Positions 49,106 to 60,916 of a stretch of DNA of 64,000 nucleotides are shown piece by piece. Location of the stretch: assembly GCA_023078685.1 (NCBI GenBank), contig JALGAS010000001.1, forward strand, positions 558,001 to 622,000, given 5' to 3'. Under the pieces are notes generated by a model. It did no database searches. It was not told the DNA's origin and worked only from the letters and a program-made list of their open reading frames with translations. A program made the translations under genes and the position numbers. The DNA is from Neopestalotiopsis rosae. Taxonomy: Eukaryota; Ascomycota; Sordariomycetes; Amphisphaeriales; Sporocadaceae. The stretch's first letter is position 1; each line of letters begins with the position of its first letter.

Positions 49106-52100
49106 ACAAGCGATCACAACACCCACAGATTGTCCATGTTTGGAAGGAAGAAAAACAAGACCAAAGTGCACCACCCGAATGTTGCTTTGATCTGTGTGCA
49201 GCATTTGTTCTTTCTTTATTTCTTTACTTCTTCTTCTTTTCCATCTGCTGAAGATCTAATCGGAGCACCACGGCCAGGACGGTACGGAAAATACATTTTT
49301 GCATGTCGGGATTGGGACGATCGGCACACAGGGAAACTGGAAGTCTGTCTGGGCCATACGGATACGAGGCAACATGAACTTGCATGAGGATACGACATCG
49401 GGAATAGCACAATAGGTTGGGACAAGGGAGTAAGGGTCAATCGGGATTTGTTTACTTGAGCAACTCAGCAGATGCTCAAGACTAGAGATTTTGTACCAAA
49501 AGTTGGGCATTGGGCTGGAAGTGCGGATACCCTAGATCATTTTATTCGCACTGCTCCGCTTCACAAGGGCCCATTGCAGGCTATATTCTTCTGGGTGGGT
49601 TGGTGAGAGCAAGGGCGTATGCAAGACGGATGGATCAAAGGATGGGGGGATTGGGTCAGGCCAAAACAGATGGTGCATGCTCTGTGATGCGAATCAGCTT
49701 TTGGGGAAGGACTCCTTTGCTTGAAGCTCCTGGCGAGACTCCATTCCCGCGCTTGTGTTTCCTTGGCCGGACTATGGTATCTTGGGAGGTGCCACTGTAT
49801 TAAATCTCGAAAACCATTTCTATCCACCGGCGATACACACACAAGATATGCCAATACCTCATGGCCACAATCTTAATTGGGATAAAACTTCCAAAGTCCT
49901 GTGCATTTATTTTCTACAATATCTGACCTCATTCCAGATGACACCTCGGCCAGCAGGTAGCTCTATGGCTGAGTCCAGCAAGTACAGACGGCCAGAGAAG
50001 CAAAAAACAAAAAAAAAAAACATCGTCTTGCTAGACAGTTTAGTGAGGCCGACCGACAAGGATAGGGAGAAAAGCAATAAAGGGACGTTGATACCGACCC
50101 AAAGAAGCGCTCCAGCAACCCACCAAACCCAGTAACCCCCGAAGCAGACATTCCGGGCTAGGAAGTGGTGATGATGATGAAGAGCACTTGAGGGTCGTTG
50201 AGGCTCTAGCCGAATGGGGCGCTGATTTTCGTCTCATCGGCCTTCTGTGTAAGGGTGGGGTGGGAAGGACAGACCCACAGCGGGCGCTAAATTAGTGCTA
50301 CAACGCACATGTGTACGTACTGTGATCGTTTTTAGTTTACTGCTTGTAGGTATTCGCATGGGTTTGATGCCAATCAATGGAATCATTGTTGGCAGGTATT
50401 TTGATTCGCTCCCCGGAACATCTGTGCCATGCCTACCTATGTCATGTAATGTATTTGAACAGTACATGATGCACATCACAGTGCTTGGTAAATCCCTATG
50501 TAGATCATGAGTCGTGGAAGCTCGACTTACCCGAAGTGCAATGCGAAACCTCGATTGCAGACTGCTATTACCATCCGCAACCTCTGCCAGGAGACTTGGA
50601 CTTGGAAAGGTAGCCGAGGTGGACATTTGTAGCCGGATAAGTCCAGACCATGCAACATGCGATATTTTCCATCAAAACAGCAGAGCCGTGGGTGTTCTAT
50701 CTTCTTTTCACATGGATCACGCAGCATCATTGCCCCAAATCATCAAGAATAACTCTATGCACTTGATATACTCCGCCCAATATGTTGTAATGATGCTTGC
50801 CCCGTAAAGAAGCAAAGAAGAAGACAGCTGCGACGATCAAGAGCCGATTCGGGTTTATTGGTCGTAACTCTGCGGGTCAACAATGCATATACCCATGCTT
50901 ATTACGCTGCAATAGACATGGTTGACTCCCTTGCGAAATCTTAAAAATTTGTCCATCGGCTGGCTCAATCGATCAACCAAGCAGGTAGGGCATGGCAGGC
51001 AGGCAAGTAAGCAAGCATTGGACTTTCTTCACAGTCAGGCTGCTTGCTGCGCCGACCGAATGGGGCACGGCGCTCGGCAACGTCACGACTTACAGCGATT
51101 CAGGAGAGACATATACTACTGCAGCGGATTGATGGAGTCTAGAGGTGTGATGAACATGCGCGACTCTCGTGCAATGTAACTGCAGAGAAGCAATGACAAC
51201 ATTTGAACCACCTTTTGATTGCATGTACCTGCCGAAATGTCGAGATCGCACGTCTTGAAGCTCCAGAGTTGCGGGGAACGTGCCCCGAGGTAAGTATGGT
51301 AGGTAAGGTAGGTACCACCCACCTGGGCGCACATGGCTGGACATGAATGAATCAAACGCACAGAGTATGTAGACCAGGAAGGTGCCTAACCTGGTACCCA
51401 ACCTACCTAAAGACATTCATTCAATCTTGCCTACCCCGTTCTTCCAATTACTACAGTACTCTCAATTGCCAACCTGCACTTGAGGTAGGTGACCTCACTG
51501 AGATCAATTTGTCTACCTGACTTTTGACGTTTCCATGACAGACCGAAAGTGGACTCAGTACTGTGCTTCAATCGATTCTTCCTTGGCAGGTACACACAAG
51601 CATCTCGTGCACCAGATGCAAGTATACCAGGCATGGCTATATCTGCAGTAGCTGCACTGTTCTGCTCATATTCCCTTTGCCAGCTCATCATCATTAAAAT
51701 CAAATATGGGGTTTGCTGGATCAGCCCATATACATACACTTCCATACCCTGATTGTCACCACAAGCGGCATCCTGCTGCTTACGAACCCACTTTACTTTA
51801 CCTTCTAGGTACTTGTAGCTCTGGCCCAGCTTCGCAATCAGAGGAAATCACGCGCTTTTCTCTCTTTTTTTTTTTTCACAGGGTATGATGCATTGATGCT
51901 TGCTTGCTTCCATCCCTGGGTACTTGGTAGCATGTAGGTACCTGTCCCTTCTCCCCTCCCTTGGACCCTCGCGACTGCCCACTGGCGATTCACTGACAGA
52001 GGGGCCCCACCAACAACCATGTATCCATCCCAAGGTATCTATTGATTGAATCCCTCCCTTTACACCAACCAACCAACGGAGTACAAGAAGACAACCAACA

Positions 52101-53004
52101 TTTTGACCGTTTACATGCACCAACTCCAAATCACCCATTTCATTATGGATACTGTCCAACATCCGACGTGTACCGTCACAGCAAGAACAATCCAAATCCC
52201 GACGGGAAACGTGCAAGGAGGGAAACGTCCGGGTGGTCCGATTAAGGTTATGTGGAGCTGGCTTCATATGAATTAAGAGTCCACATCACGGGCCTCTTTT
52301 CCCATCTGACTGACTGGCTCTGTAGAGTGGTCTTTGTGCAGTACAGCTTCTCACAAGTAGGTCAGCTTACAGATGTCGATCGACAAGCGCGAAAGGAACT
52401 CTATTTCTGCTTCTTACTCCGCCGAAGAAGCCTATAAACAGCCTCGGGGCCTTGGGGCAAATGCCTTCTGAGTATGTACCCTGCGTAAGTAGGGATTGCG
52501 GTGTGTGGGTAAGTGAGTATCTAAGTTGTTGTTTGTATACGCAGTACTCTGTACGTTGATCTCACCTAGACAGACACCACTGGACCTGAGATCCGACCAC
52601 CGAGGAGATAGGAATCTACAATTCTCCGCAATTGGTCTTGGCACTATGACGAGGACAAATGGGATGAGGCTTCGCTATTACCTGTCGCACAAGATTCATC
52701 CACTGCCGGGCTCCCGGGAGATAGCCACTTGCAGCGGTTTCATCGAACGGTGTGTTGGCTACAGTCATACAGCGACACTAGACTTGACGTCTTGCTTTGA
52801 TGTTTGGAGCTGCTGCTCATCGTGGCTTTCGTTGCTCCCAGCCATTCTTATCACCAACTCTATTTGAGCTGGCGAACAGGCCAAGTATACTTATAATTAA
52901 AGGCTGACTTCTTGCAGCACAGCTGCGTCCGCTCTTCGCTATACTGCCTACAGTCTACAGGTACAAAGTAGGTCACTATCTTTTCAACCTACAAAGCAAA
53001 TCGA

Positions 53005-53021
53005 CCCCCCCCCCCCCCCCC
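53005..53021 (+). repeat. poly(C) tract, 17 nt
   Basis: Seventeen consecutive C precede ATGGCTTC. Such a tract is rare in ordinary fungal DNA and its length is prone to sequencing or slippage error. The frame after it (53,033-53,302) is not recognisable. Confidence 0.8.
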
Positions 53022-55918
53022 ATGGCTTCAAAATGCTGGGAAGACGGGCGTCAGGCAAGGGCTTGACTTTCTCCGCCGCCCCTCTGCGGGTAGCCATGGC
53101 TACATGTTTTCCAATGAAGCAAATAATAATTGTCTACCGGCTCGGATCTGGAGCGGACCATACTTCGTACGTGCTGCCAAACTTCCTCGCTCGTCGTAAG
53201 CGCGCGGTCCAGTCAGTTGATCAACCTGGTCAAACAACAACAGTTACTTGCATCGAGATAATATGGGTCAGGCTCCACGCATTGACCGGTTTCCAAATTT
53301 GATGTCAAAAGCTACCTGTCGGCATATCGGATACTAAGAAAGTTTGATTCGGATGATGGATCTAGGCGGGGGTCACTGTTCCTGGCCGAAAACGTCAAGT
53401 CAAGTCAGCAAGCCTCGTGGCTCCGTTTACTATGTACTTAGTGCCTACCAGGATGAACAAGGACCCCTGCTCAACGGAACCGACGGACGGTGCTTCTCGG
53501 TTTTTCTTTCCACGTTTGGTCGTAATTTATTCACCCGCACTCCTCTGCCGTTTTTTTCGTATGTACTCTGGAATATTTAGTGTAGAGCCAAAGTTCGGGT
53601 CGGATCGCAGTCAACTAACTAAAACACCTTAGGTACCGCTCACGCGCACCCACACACACCACCAGCAAGAACCAAGGGCGGCACGCTCAGCAGCATTCAG
53701 CACGCGGGCACCGTGCTCAGCCACAACATACCCACGTGTGTTCTAACGCGCCGGAAGTAATATGCATTCGATCGCGAAGAATGGATAGATACTTTTCAAT
53801 CGACACTCTTCCCAAGAACACGCAGGTGTCTCAACATGTCTATGCAACAGATGTCCCTGCTATAGCGACTTTGCATAACAGGGACGTAAATGCCCTGTAC
53901 GCTTACCACGATTTTCGTCTCATGCATTGTCCCGTTTGAGCAGCACGCTGCAAGATTGCAGCGGTACATCCAAAATGGTACATACCACGCGCGAAGTCAT
54001 GGAGTTCGGCCGTGGGGTTTCAGCGAGTGCCGTGAAGGATTCTCAGATTCGGCAACTCGGTGACTATGGGATGACCGCAAGTGCTGAGCGATGGGCATCT
54101 TGTTTTCGAGTGCTGCTGCGAACTAGAGTGGCTGTGGAGCTTCGTTACACGATCATCCCCCCGTCAGCCCTACGAGATCACTACGTCTGTGAGATGGCGA
54201 CTGCGGGTACCTCAGGGAGCTGCCGTCCTCTTACATGCATCTCTTCTTACTCAGCCTGTGACGTTATTGTTTGGATGGCCATAAGCACGATAGCATTCTG
54301 CATTCAGCTCGGGACGTTTTGCATCCGCATGAGCAGTCTTGACAGACCCAAGCTACGCGGTATGACTTGACTTGCCGTCCCGGCGTGCGCCCCCAATGAG
54401 CCTCTGTGCGACTCGATTGTGCCTGGAGAAAGAGGTGCGCAGCCCTTTTGCAGCCAAAGATTCACCTTGCCAAGGTATGTTTCGCAGGGTATAGGAAGAT
54501 CAGCGCTCCTTTTGTCTCATGATATTACGAACAAGAGTACATAGTTTGAACTCACATGAGTGAGCCCTTGCCACTAAATTGCTGCATATACCGAGTACTA
54601 AGTAATGGAAAGACAGGATAAGCCAGCGCTTGACGCTACTAGAAGCAAAGATCGGGAATTAGGGCCCATCTTATCAAAGCATCCTCTGCCAATGCCAGAG
54701 GCTCATGACGCCAATGCAGACAAAGCCAAGGCGCCCTGCTTCTTTGGCACGCACGACGGAGTGAGCAAGTACATTACTTTGCGCACACCACTTACACACC
54801 ACATGCGCCTCGAATAGGCTACAGAGTCCCTGACCGGTTGGGCTAGCGTCGCAGTTTAGAGCAAGGTACTTTTGCTACCGGTGTAACAATGGATACTCGA
54901 TATACAAACACATCATTCACTCTATCAATCCGTCAATTTACTATACCACCTATAAGTTCCAGAAGCTATCAAAGGCCGGGAATATGGTACACATTGCCAA
55001 TCAATCAGCCTGCAAACACGGCACAGGCCTCGCACTTTGCACCTCTGGTCAGCCCATCTCACTAGCCTGCTCTGCATCGCAGAACAACACCTGATGCTCA
55101 AAGATCGCTTTAGAGCTTGGCGTCGCCATTCCTTGCAAGCAGTTGGTGCCGGTTCCAATGAGAAGCTTTGGCCTCACCGGGGTTTCCCCCAAAGTTCTCA
55201 GCTCTCGAGGTGAAGCTAAACTTGTTTTTTCCATCATACGAATATTGTTCTTTGCGGTATGCATCAAGCAAATCGCATACGACTTATTGGCATTCAGTCC
55301 ATCAATGTTGCTGATGCAAAAGGACTTTTGTTGGATGAATGATGCAAAACGCGAAAACACTATTCTTGTCAAGGCTGCGGCCAGCCAGCTGAAGCTTCAA
55401 GGCCGTAGATCTCTGGCTGCGGTTGCTCTAGGCCATTGTCTCTACTGGCCTGGCCTCTACGCTGGCCGCTAAATCTTTCCGACGAGCTGGGTCCGCGGAT
55501 CCTGGCTGATACTCCGCGAAATGCAACTCAACGGAGCCGAATCTGGTCATATCATATCGTCGAATTCCTCCCGTTCAAGCATTTCCTGTTTGAGCAGGTT
55601 TGCATACAAAAGAAAGAAATGAGTTACTGTAGTGTTTCGTTCCAATGCAAGGAGGGGTCCCCATCAAATCATCACCATGCAGCAAGCTATAGCATCCCTG
55701 CCAAGATCGGCTCCCTTGCCTGCTGTCAAATACCGGCGAGCCAATTTACGAGGCCTTTTTTGGCTGACCGAAGACTCACCCGCAGAAAAAAAAAAACAGA
55801 GTAGTAATGCAAGTTGCCTCCAACTCGGCCGAGCCTTGAGACTTGTACACGGCCATGCCGCGAATTGGTAGATGCCCATGAGGCTGGACATTGGTGCCTC
55901 TCACAAATGAATAGTTCG

Positions 55919-55934
55919 TACTCCGTACGGAGTA
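55919..55934. repeat. perfect 16-bp palindrome containing TACTCCGTA and TACGGAGTA
   Basis: The sequence TACTCCGTACGGAGTA equals its own reverse complement. The nine-base half also occurs alone at 8,914-8,922 (creA upstream region) and, inverted, at 11,396-11,404. It could be a two-fold-symmetric binding site for a dimeric factor or a mobile palindrome family; neither is shown. Confidence 0.7.
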
Positions 55935-58900
55935 TCCCAACTTGGGTTCGGGGCCTTGCGTGAGTCGGCTGTGTGACTTGGTTGTCGATGAGACCGCCTC
56001 CTTCGGACCCCCAAAGAAAATAATTTCATGTTTTCAGTGGCGGCATACTTTGCTGCCTGCCTAAACGCGCTTACAGTCACTAAGGGATGGGAGTTTCATA
56101 GTCGAGGCTGCCATCATCATATGGCCTAGGTGTGATCCCTAGACTCACGCCATTAACCGCTGTGGCTTATTTGACTTTGACGTTTGGTACTTCTGGGTGG
56201 GCATCCTCCAAATGGAGAATATACTATCTGACATCCATCTACAGAGTACATACACAAGACTGAAAGGTCTGTAATATATTAGGCCAGAGCCTCGCCTATT
56301 TTGAGACGGGGGTAAACGCGAGGCAGACTAGGATACACCTAGCAAGGAGGAGTAGAAAAAGCAATCCAGAGATCCACATGTCGCCAGTTCACTGCAGTGT
56401 CTCAAACGGAGGATGAGCGTGGAGACAAATAACGTAAAAATATTCAAGTGGTGCCGCGCTCCTGCTGACAGACTGACGGCTCTAGTTCTCGAGGCGACCA
56501 CCGTACTTCGTATGCTACAGAGGATGAAAGAACATAGCCCAGGCATGATCATAGTGCTCAGGGGGTTACGGTCGGTGGTACTTGAGATGGACCCAAACAT
56601 GTGTCCAAGGTGCCGCAGAAACGCCCGCCGCGTTCCCGCGAAAAGAATAATGCAACTTTAGCGATGTCTCGCGACCCAGTCATCTGTAAGTAGAAGTTTG
56701 GCCCCTCCCATCGTGCTGCAGACCGGTCTCGGTGGTGCTGCTGCTACTGCTGCTTGCTCAGCTCTCTCCACTCTCATTGCCTCGTTGGGTAGGGCCGACC
56801 CTCAAGCACCGTGTAAGCGCAACCAGTGAGAAGACCTATCTACGCTGCGAGATGCATTGAAGCAAATCCGCTGAATGCGTAGACATGACAGAAGGACACG
56901 CGACTGGTCCTTGACTGTGACGGCCAGAGCGAAAAATTTCGGGGCCGAGCCTCCTGCAAGAGGAATCACGATTGGTGCAAGAAACGGTGCAAGATCCAAT
57001 GTGAATAGATGGGGCCATCACCATGGAAAAGAAAAGAAATCCCTATCAGAGGCGCTCCAGAGCCGAACCAACTAGGCCGGACTACTGGGCCGCCCTATAT
57101 CTGTTCTCCTCTTTATTTTATCGTCGTCGAGACCCAATACGTAACGTACTGATGCCCGACTCGCAACGAGTAGCCTCTTTGAAAAGGTTCCTCTCGTTTG
57201 TATGCTTTACAACATATGCACTTCATATCAGCAACGCCAAGGGTAATGAGACTGTTTTGATTCTTTGTTCGTTTTTTGTTTTGCTTCTCGGCGACCCAGT
57301 GTGCCGGTAGGTAGGGGTTCTTTTTTTTTTCTTGTGTAATGCAGCCATGGTGTTCTAGGTTGTTTTGGAGGTTGTGTGTGTGCCTGTGTTACTGTAACAG
57401 CACCTCAAAAGTCACCGTCGCCTCCACCCATCCCCCGCCGCTTTGGAGTGCCTCGTCAATGTCGTACACCGGTTCGTACGGCAGTGTATCAATGAAGGTT
57501 TCCCTTTACTGGACGTGTGATATAGGCAAGATGGGGGGGGTTTCTTATCAAGTTACAAGACCAGTTTTGGAATCAAATCTTAATATGTTACCCAAATTCT
57601 GCATGTATGTACCGTGGTCTTGTTTCTCTTGGGTATCCCGGGGATTTGGGTAGCCCTTGTTTCTTGTTTCTGCGTCGAAGGGCAAAGGACGGGAAGATAT
57701 TCTCAAAGAGCACCGCATGAGGGGATACAACGGGGGAATAAAGAGAGCTCGACGGGTGTGTGAATAAGGATTTCACATCTGTATTTGTGCTATCATATAC
57801 TCGTCATGGAATTACCATTGGTCGTTGGGCTGCTGGAAACATGGCTAAACGTGGTTACCGACCAGTTGCGAATGTTAGACGACATCACGATGGCGCAGAA
57901 AATCTGGCTCAATTGTTTTCTCGTAGGGAATCAAGTCCTCTAGGACATCTGCAATATAATGATAGAAGTTTGTTTATATAAAATATTTGACTATTGTTAT
58001 CATGTCCCAGAATTGACTGTTCATGGAACCTCAGGAGATGTGTCTTGTCACGCAGGCGTCGACGTATCTTGGGAAGAGCTTTTTTTTTGGATGGTAGTTT
58101 GATATTTCCAGAGCATGGCCTGCCCTTTCGAGACTGTATTGTTCAAGTGGAATATTTATGAAAGCATCTTATCACCATCTACTTGGACTGGTTTTACTTT
58201 CTGTAGTTGTGGCAACTCTCAACAGAGATGGTGAGCTTTTTTTTTTTTTTTTCGTTCTCTGGCTTGTTGTGTCGCATGAATAGCGAGGTATCAGCGAGTG
58301 TTTTCGTGATTTGAATGTTACAAGGAACTCAATCGAATACTTCAATGGATTACGGAGACCATTTCCTATCATGAGGGCAGATGTTCTTTGTATCTTATTC
58401 GTGAGCGTCTGCGGCCAGATTTCCAAAGCATTATCTTGTGTCAAAGTTCTCCAATAATCACAAATACTGCCTTTTCCATGATCGCGCGTTGAAGTGTTAT
58501 AACCAGTTTTGCAGTAAAAGAGAATTGGTGCTTTATCTTGTTGATTTTTTCCTGTTATTGGCACGGCTTTGTCTCAGTGTACTTGACATCAGGCTCAGGT
58601 TGAACGACTCTCCTAGCCATGTACGGGTATCGATCCAAGTGACCGGGACCAGGACCATTGTTTCCCCAGTGTGAAGTTGGCTGGATGTAAAAATGGAGAG
58701 CTCTCATAGTGATTGTGATCAAGGCGATGATGGTGTGGTACCATTTTTGAGAGTGTCTGGCTCTTGGCTTTGCTGATGGAAAAAGATTCGGATGGACCCG
58801 TTGCTTGGAGTTTTGTCTCAGAGTTGTGATGGGATCCATCTCTATGTAGACAAACTCGGCTTTCAAATTTCATCAATGTCAAGAATAGATGAGAGCCTCT

Positions 58901-59759
58901 CTCCCAATGAATTGGGATTGCTGCCATGCTACCAAGCACAATCCCGAGTCGGACGATGATTCCCCCAGGGGAAACCACGAGTCAGGAAGATGGAGAGCAC
59001 TCTTCTAATTACATTCTCATTGAACGACATCCAAGAAGACAAGCAACGGGCGATTGAGGGTCCGAACTAGTGATATCTATACAGTTTTCTTGTTCTCTCG
59101 CAAGAGAGAGGTAGATGATTCATCACACAAGACACTGAGCAGCGTCGTAAAATCCAGACAAGACAGGGAAAGATTTATAAACTCAACGCCTCTGAGTTGA
59201 TTGTCTCCTTGATTATGCTGTTTGTGCTAGTATCATGTGATCACAATTCACCACGCGGCACGCGGCACGATCCCTAAATCAACGACGTAATAGACAAAGA
59301 AAAGGATTATACGGCCGAAGGCTCTTGGTTCTCGTGACCTTTGGCTGCCGGCATGGCAGGACTGATCTGGCAACATGATCTCAGGCACGGCAAACATACG
59401 AATGCGTGAGCTCCATACCGACGTGAGCTACCAAAGATCCAGACATGATATTGCTTAGAAAAGGATCTACCATGTTGCTTCTCAAACATGATCTGAGCCG
59501 GTGCATAAATTCCTGTGTGTTATGTCCATTCATGATTTCCAATACATTGAGCATGCCACAAGGATATTTATGATAAAATCTTTGAGTAATGTACCTTCAA
59601 TTAGGAGATGGAGTTGGATGGTCATTCTCCCATTGAGGATAACAGCTTCCAGCTGGACTTCCCGGGTATATAGTCAAAGCCAGATCAATTGAATCTGCCA
59701 TCGCTTTCCCGTAGAACCCTCTCTATTATCTTTCCAATAATAATTCTCTGGCTTCTCAA

Positions 59760-60905
59760 CTACATAAAACCAAACTCTGATTTGACAAAATGGGATTTTG
59801 GGGTCTGATCCCAGTCGTGCTTTGGAGACTCTCCATCACCTGAGAACTGTCGTGACGCATCCGCCAACTCTTGATACCCAGGTTCTTGGTCCTTGTCGGA
59901 AAACTCGGTCTGTTGAGGATGATCCTCAGGTACCAGCGTCGTGAATCCACTGTTGAGCATATTGGTATTGTCGATGCCGGGTCCAGAGTCCATCTGTGTT
60001 GGCCAAGTCGCCGTATACGTGTGCGCACGTCTCTGAGCTAATTGGACCGGTCTTTCCATGTAAGCAGGAGTACGGTGGTTGGAGCTCTCTTGGAGCGGAA
60101 TCGATGAGATAGGTGACATCTGAGGCGTCTCTGTCCACATACCCGTTGGATCAGACACTGCTTGTCGTGACAATTGGGTAGTTGGTCGATGACTTTCTGC
60201 GTGTAGCGGTAGGGGCCTAACATCAAAACCCTGCTTGGGATCTTCCACAAATCCATGCATGGAATGGCCAGCAAAGCCTTGTGTTTCGCTGTTCACTACC
60301 AGAGACCCATACGTCTGTATAGTCGTTGACTGTTGTACCTCGGGCATCGATAAGCTAAGATGCGAACTGTGGGCAGCTTGAGTTGCCAGTGCTCCGGAAA
60401 TATACGATGTGCTACTCCGACGCGATACTGGATCGAGTCCCGTGGCTTGCGTCAATGATGTGTCAGTCGAGTCGAAACTCGGGTGCCGGGAAGCCAGGAG
60501 GTGATCGAGAACTTGATTGACACTCTCCCCGACAGCAGATGATGGCCCGTGAGCTGGGGTCGCATTGGGCGAGTGAAGGTAGCCGTCAATGCTGTTCTCG
60601 TCGACACCTTGTTGTATCAGTAAAGCTCGCAGCTTTCGGTTTTCGTCTGCCACTTTGCGTGCCGCTTGCTGGATCTCTGTCGACGCCTCGACTCCTTGCT
60701 GTTCATACGCCCTAATCCGCTGCTCCAACTCTTGCAGATACTCCTTTCGCCGTGCGCGTGAGCGTCTCTGGTTCTCCCGTATTCTCGTTAGATTTGCCTT
60801 GTCCTGTGCGGCTTTATCCTGTCATATATTAGTTAGCTCGGGTATTAGGAAGAATGCGAGCATGTTGGCTCTGATTTGTGGTCCACTCACATCAGTCGTG
60901 GGCAT
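59760..60905 (-). CDS. bZIP transcription factor
   Basis: Two exons (60,905-60,891 and 60,818-59,760; intron 72 nt, donor GTGAGT, acceptor ATGACAG) encode 357 aa. The 15-nt first exon gives MPTTD, then DKAAQDKANL leads into the basic region RIRENQRRSRARRKEYLQEL (residues 17-36). This has the N-x7-R signature (N21, R29) that contacts DNA. The zipper region continues with EQRIRAYEQQGVEAS and AARKVADENRKLRALL; only the first heptad position is clearly Leu, and the next ones (Y43, A50, A57) are weak. This layout recurs in a fungal bZIP group I recognise by texture but cannot name. The rest (about 90-357) is Ser/Thr/Gln/Pro-rich with no second domain and ends KSEFGFM. It probably acts as a nuclear dimer; targets are unknown. 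Confidence 0.88.
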
Positions 60906-60907
60906 GT

Positions 60908-60916
60908 TCAGTACAT
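60908..60916 (-). promoter_or_regulatory. start-Tyr-stop minimal uORF abutting the bZIP start codon
   Basis: On the gene strand ATG TAC TGA is followed by only two bases (AC) and then the main ATG at 60,905. A ribosome starting at the upstream ATG would stop two bases before the real start, so translation of the factor would depend on leaky scanning or very short-range reinitiation. If the transcript starts inside this interval, the uORF would be absent. Confidence 0.45.

Larger units (their letters stand above)
49106..59759. other. 10.6-kb intergenic desert
   Basis: This is the longest gene-free stretch of the window. Both strands were read and no domain, splice chain or RNA gene was supported. 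The left end holds the 3' flank of the NDT80-like gene and the right end that of the bZIP gene, so it is a spacer between convergent genes. Notable sequence: TACCTA/TAGGTA words clustered at 51,290-51,490, a run of 17 C at 53,005-53,021, a perfect 16-bp palindrome at 55,919-55,934, a CTG/CTA-rich patch near 56,738-56,758, and a T16 tract at 58,237-58,252. Frames at 53,927-54,370 (+, TTG start) and 56,413-56,661 (+, ATG start, 82 codons) are open but featureless. Confidence 0.55.

Noticed and set aside
53927..54370. 147-codon plus frame
   Set aside because: TTG start, internal ATG without a good context, mixed codon use and no domain.
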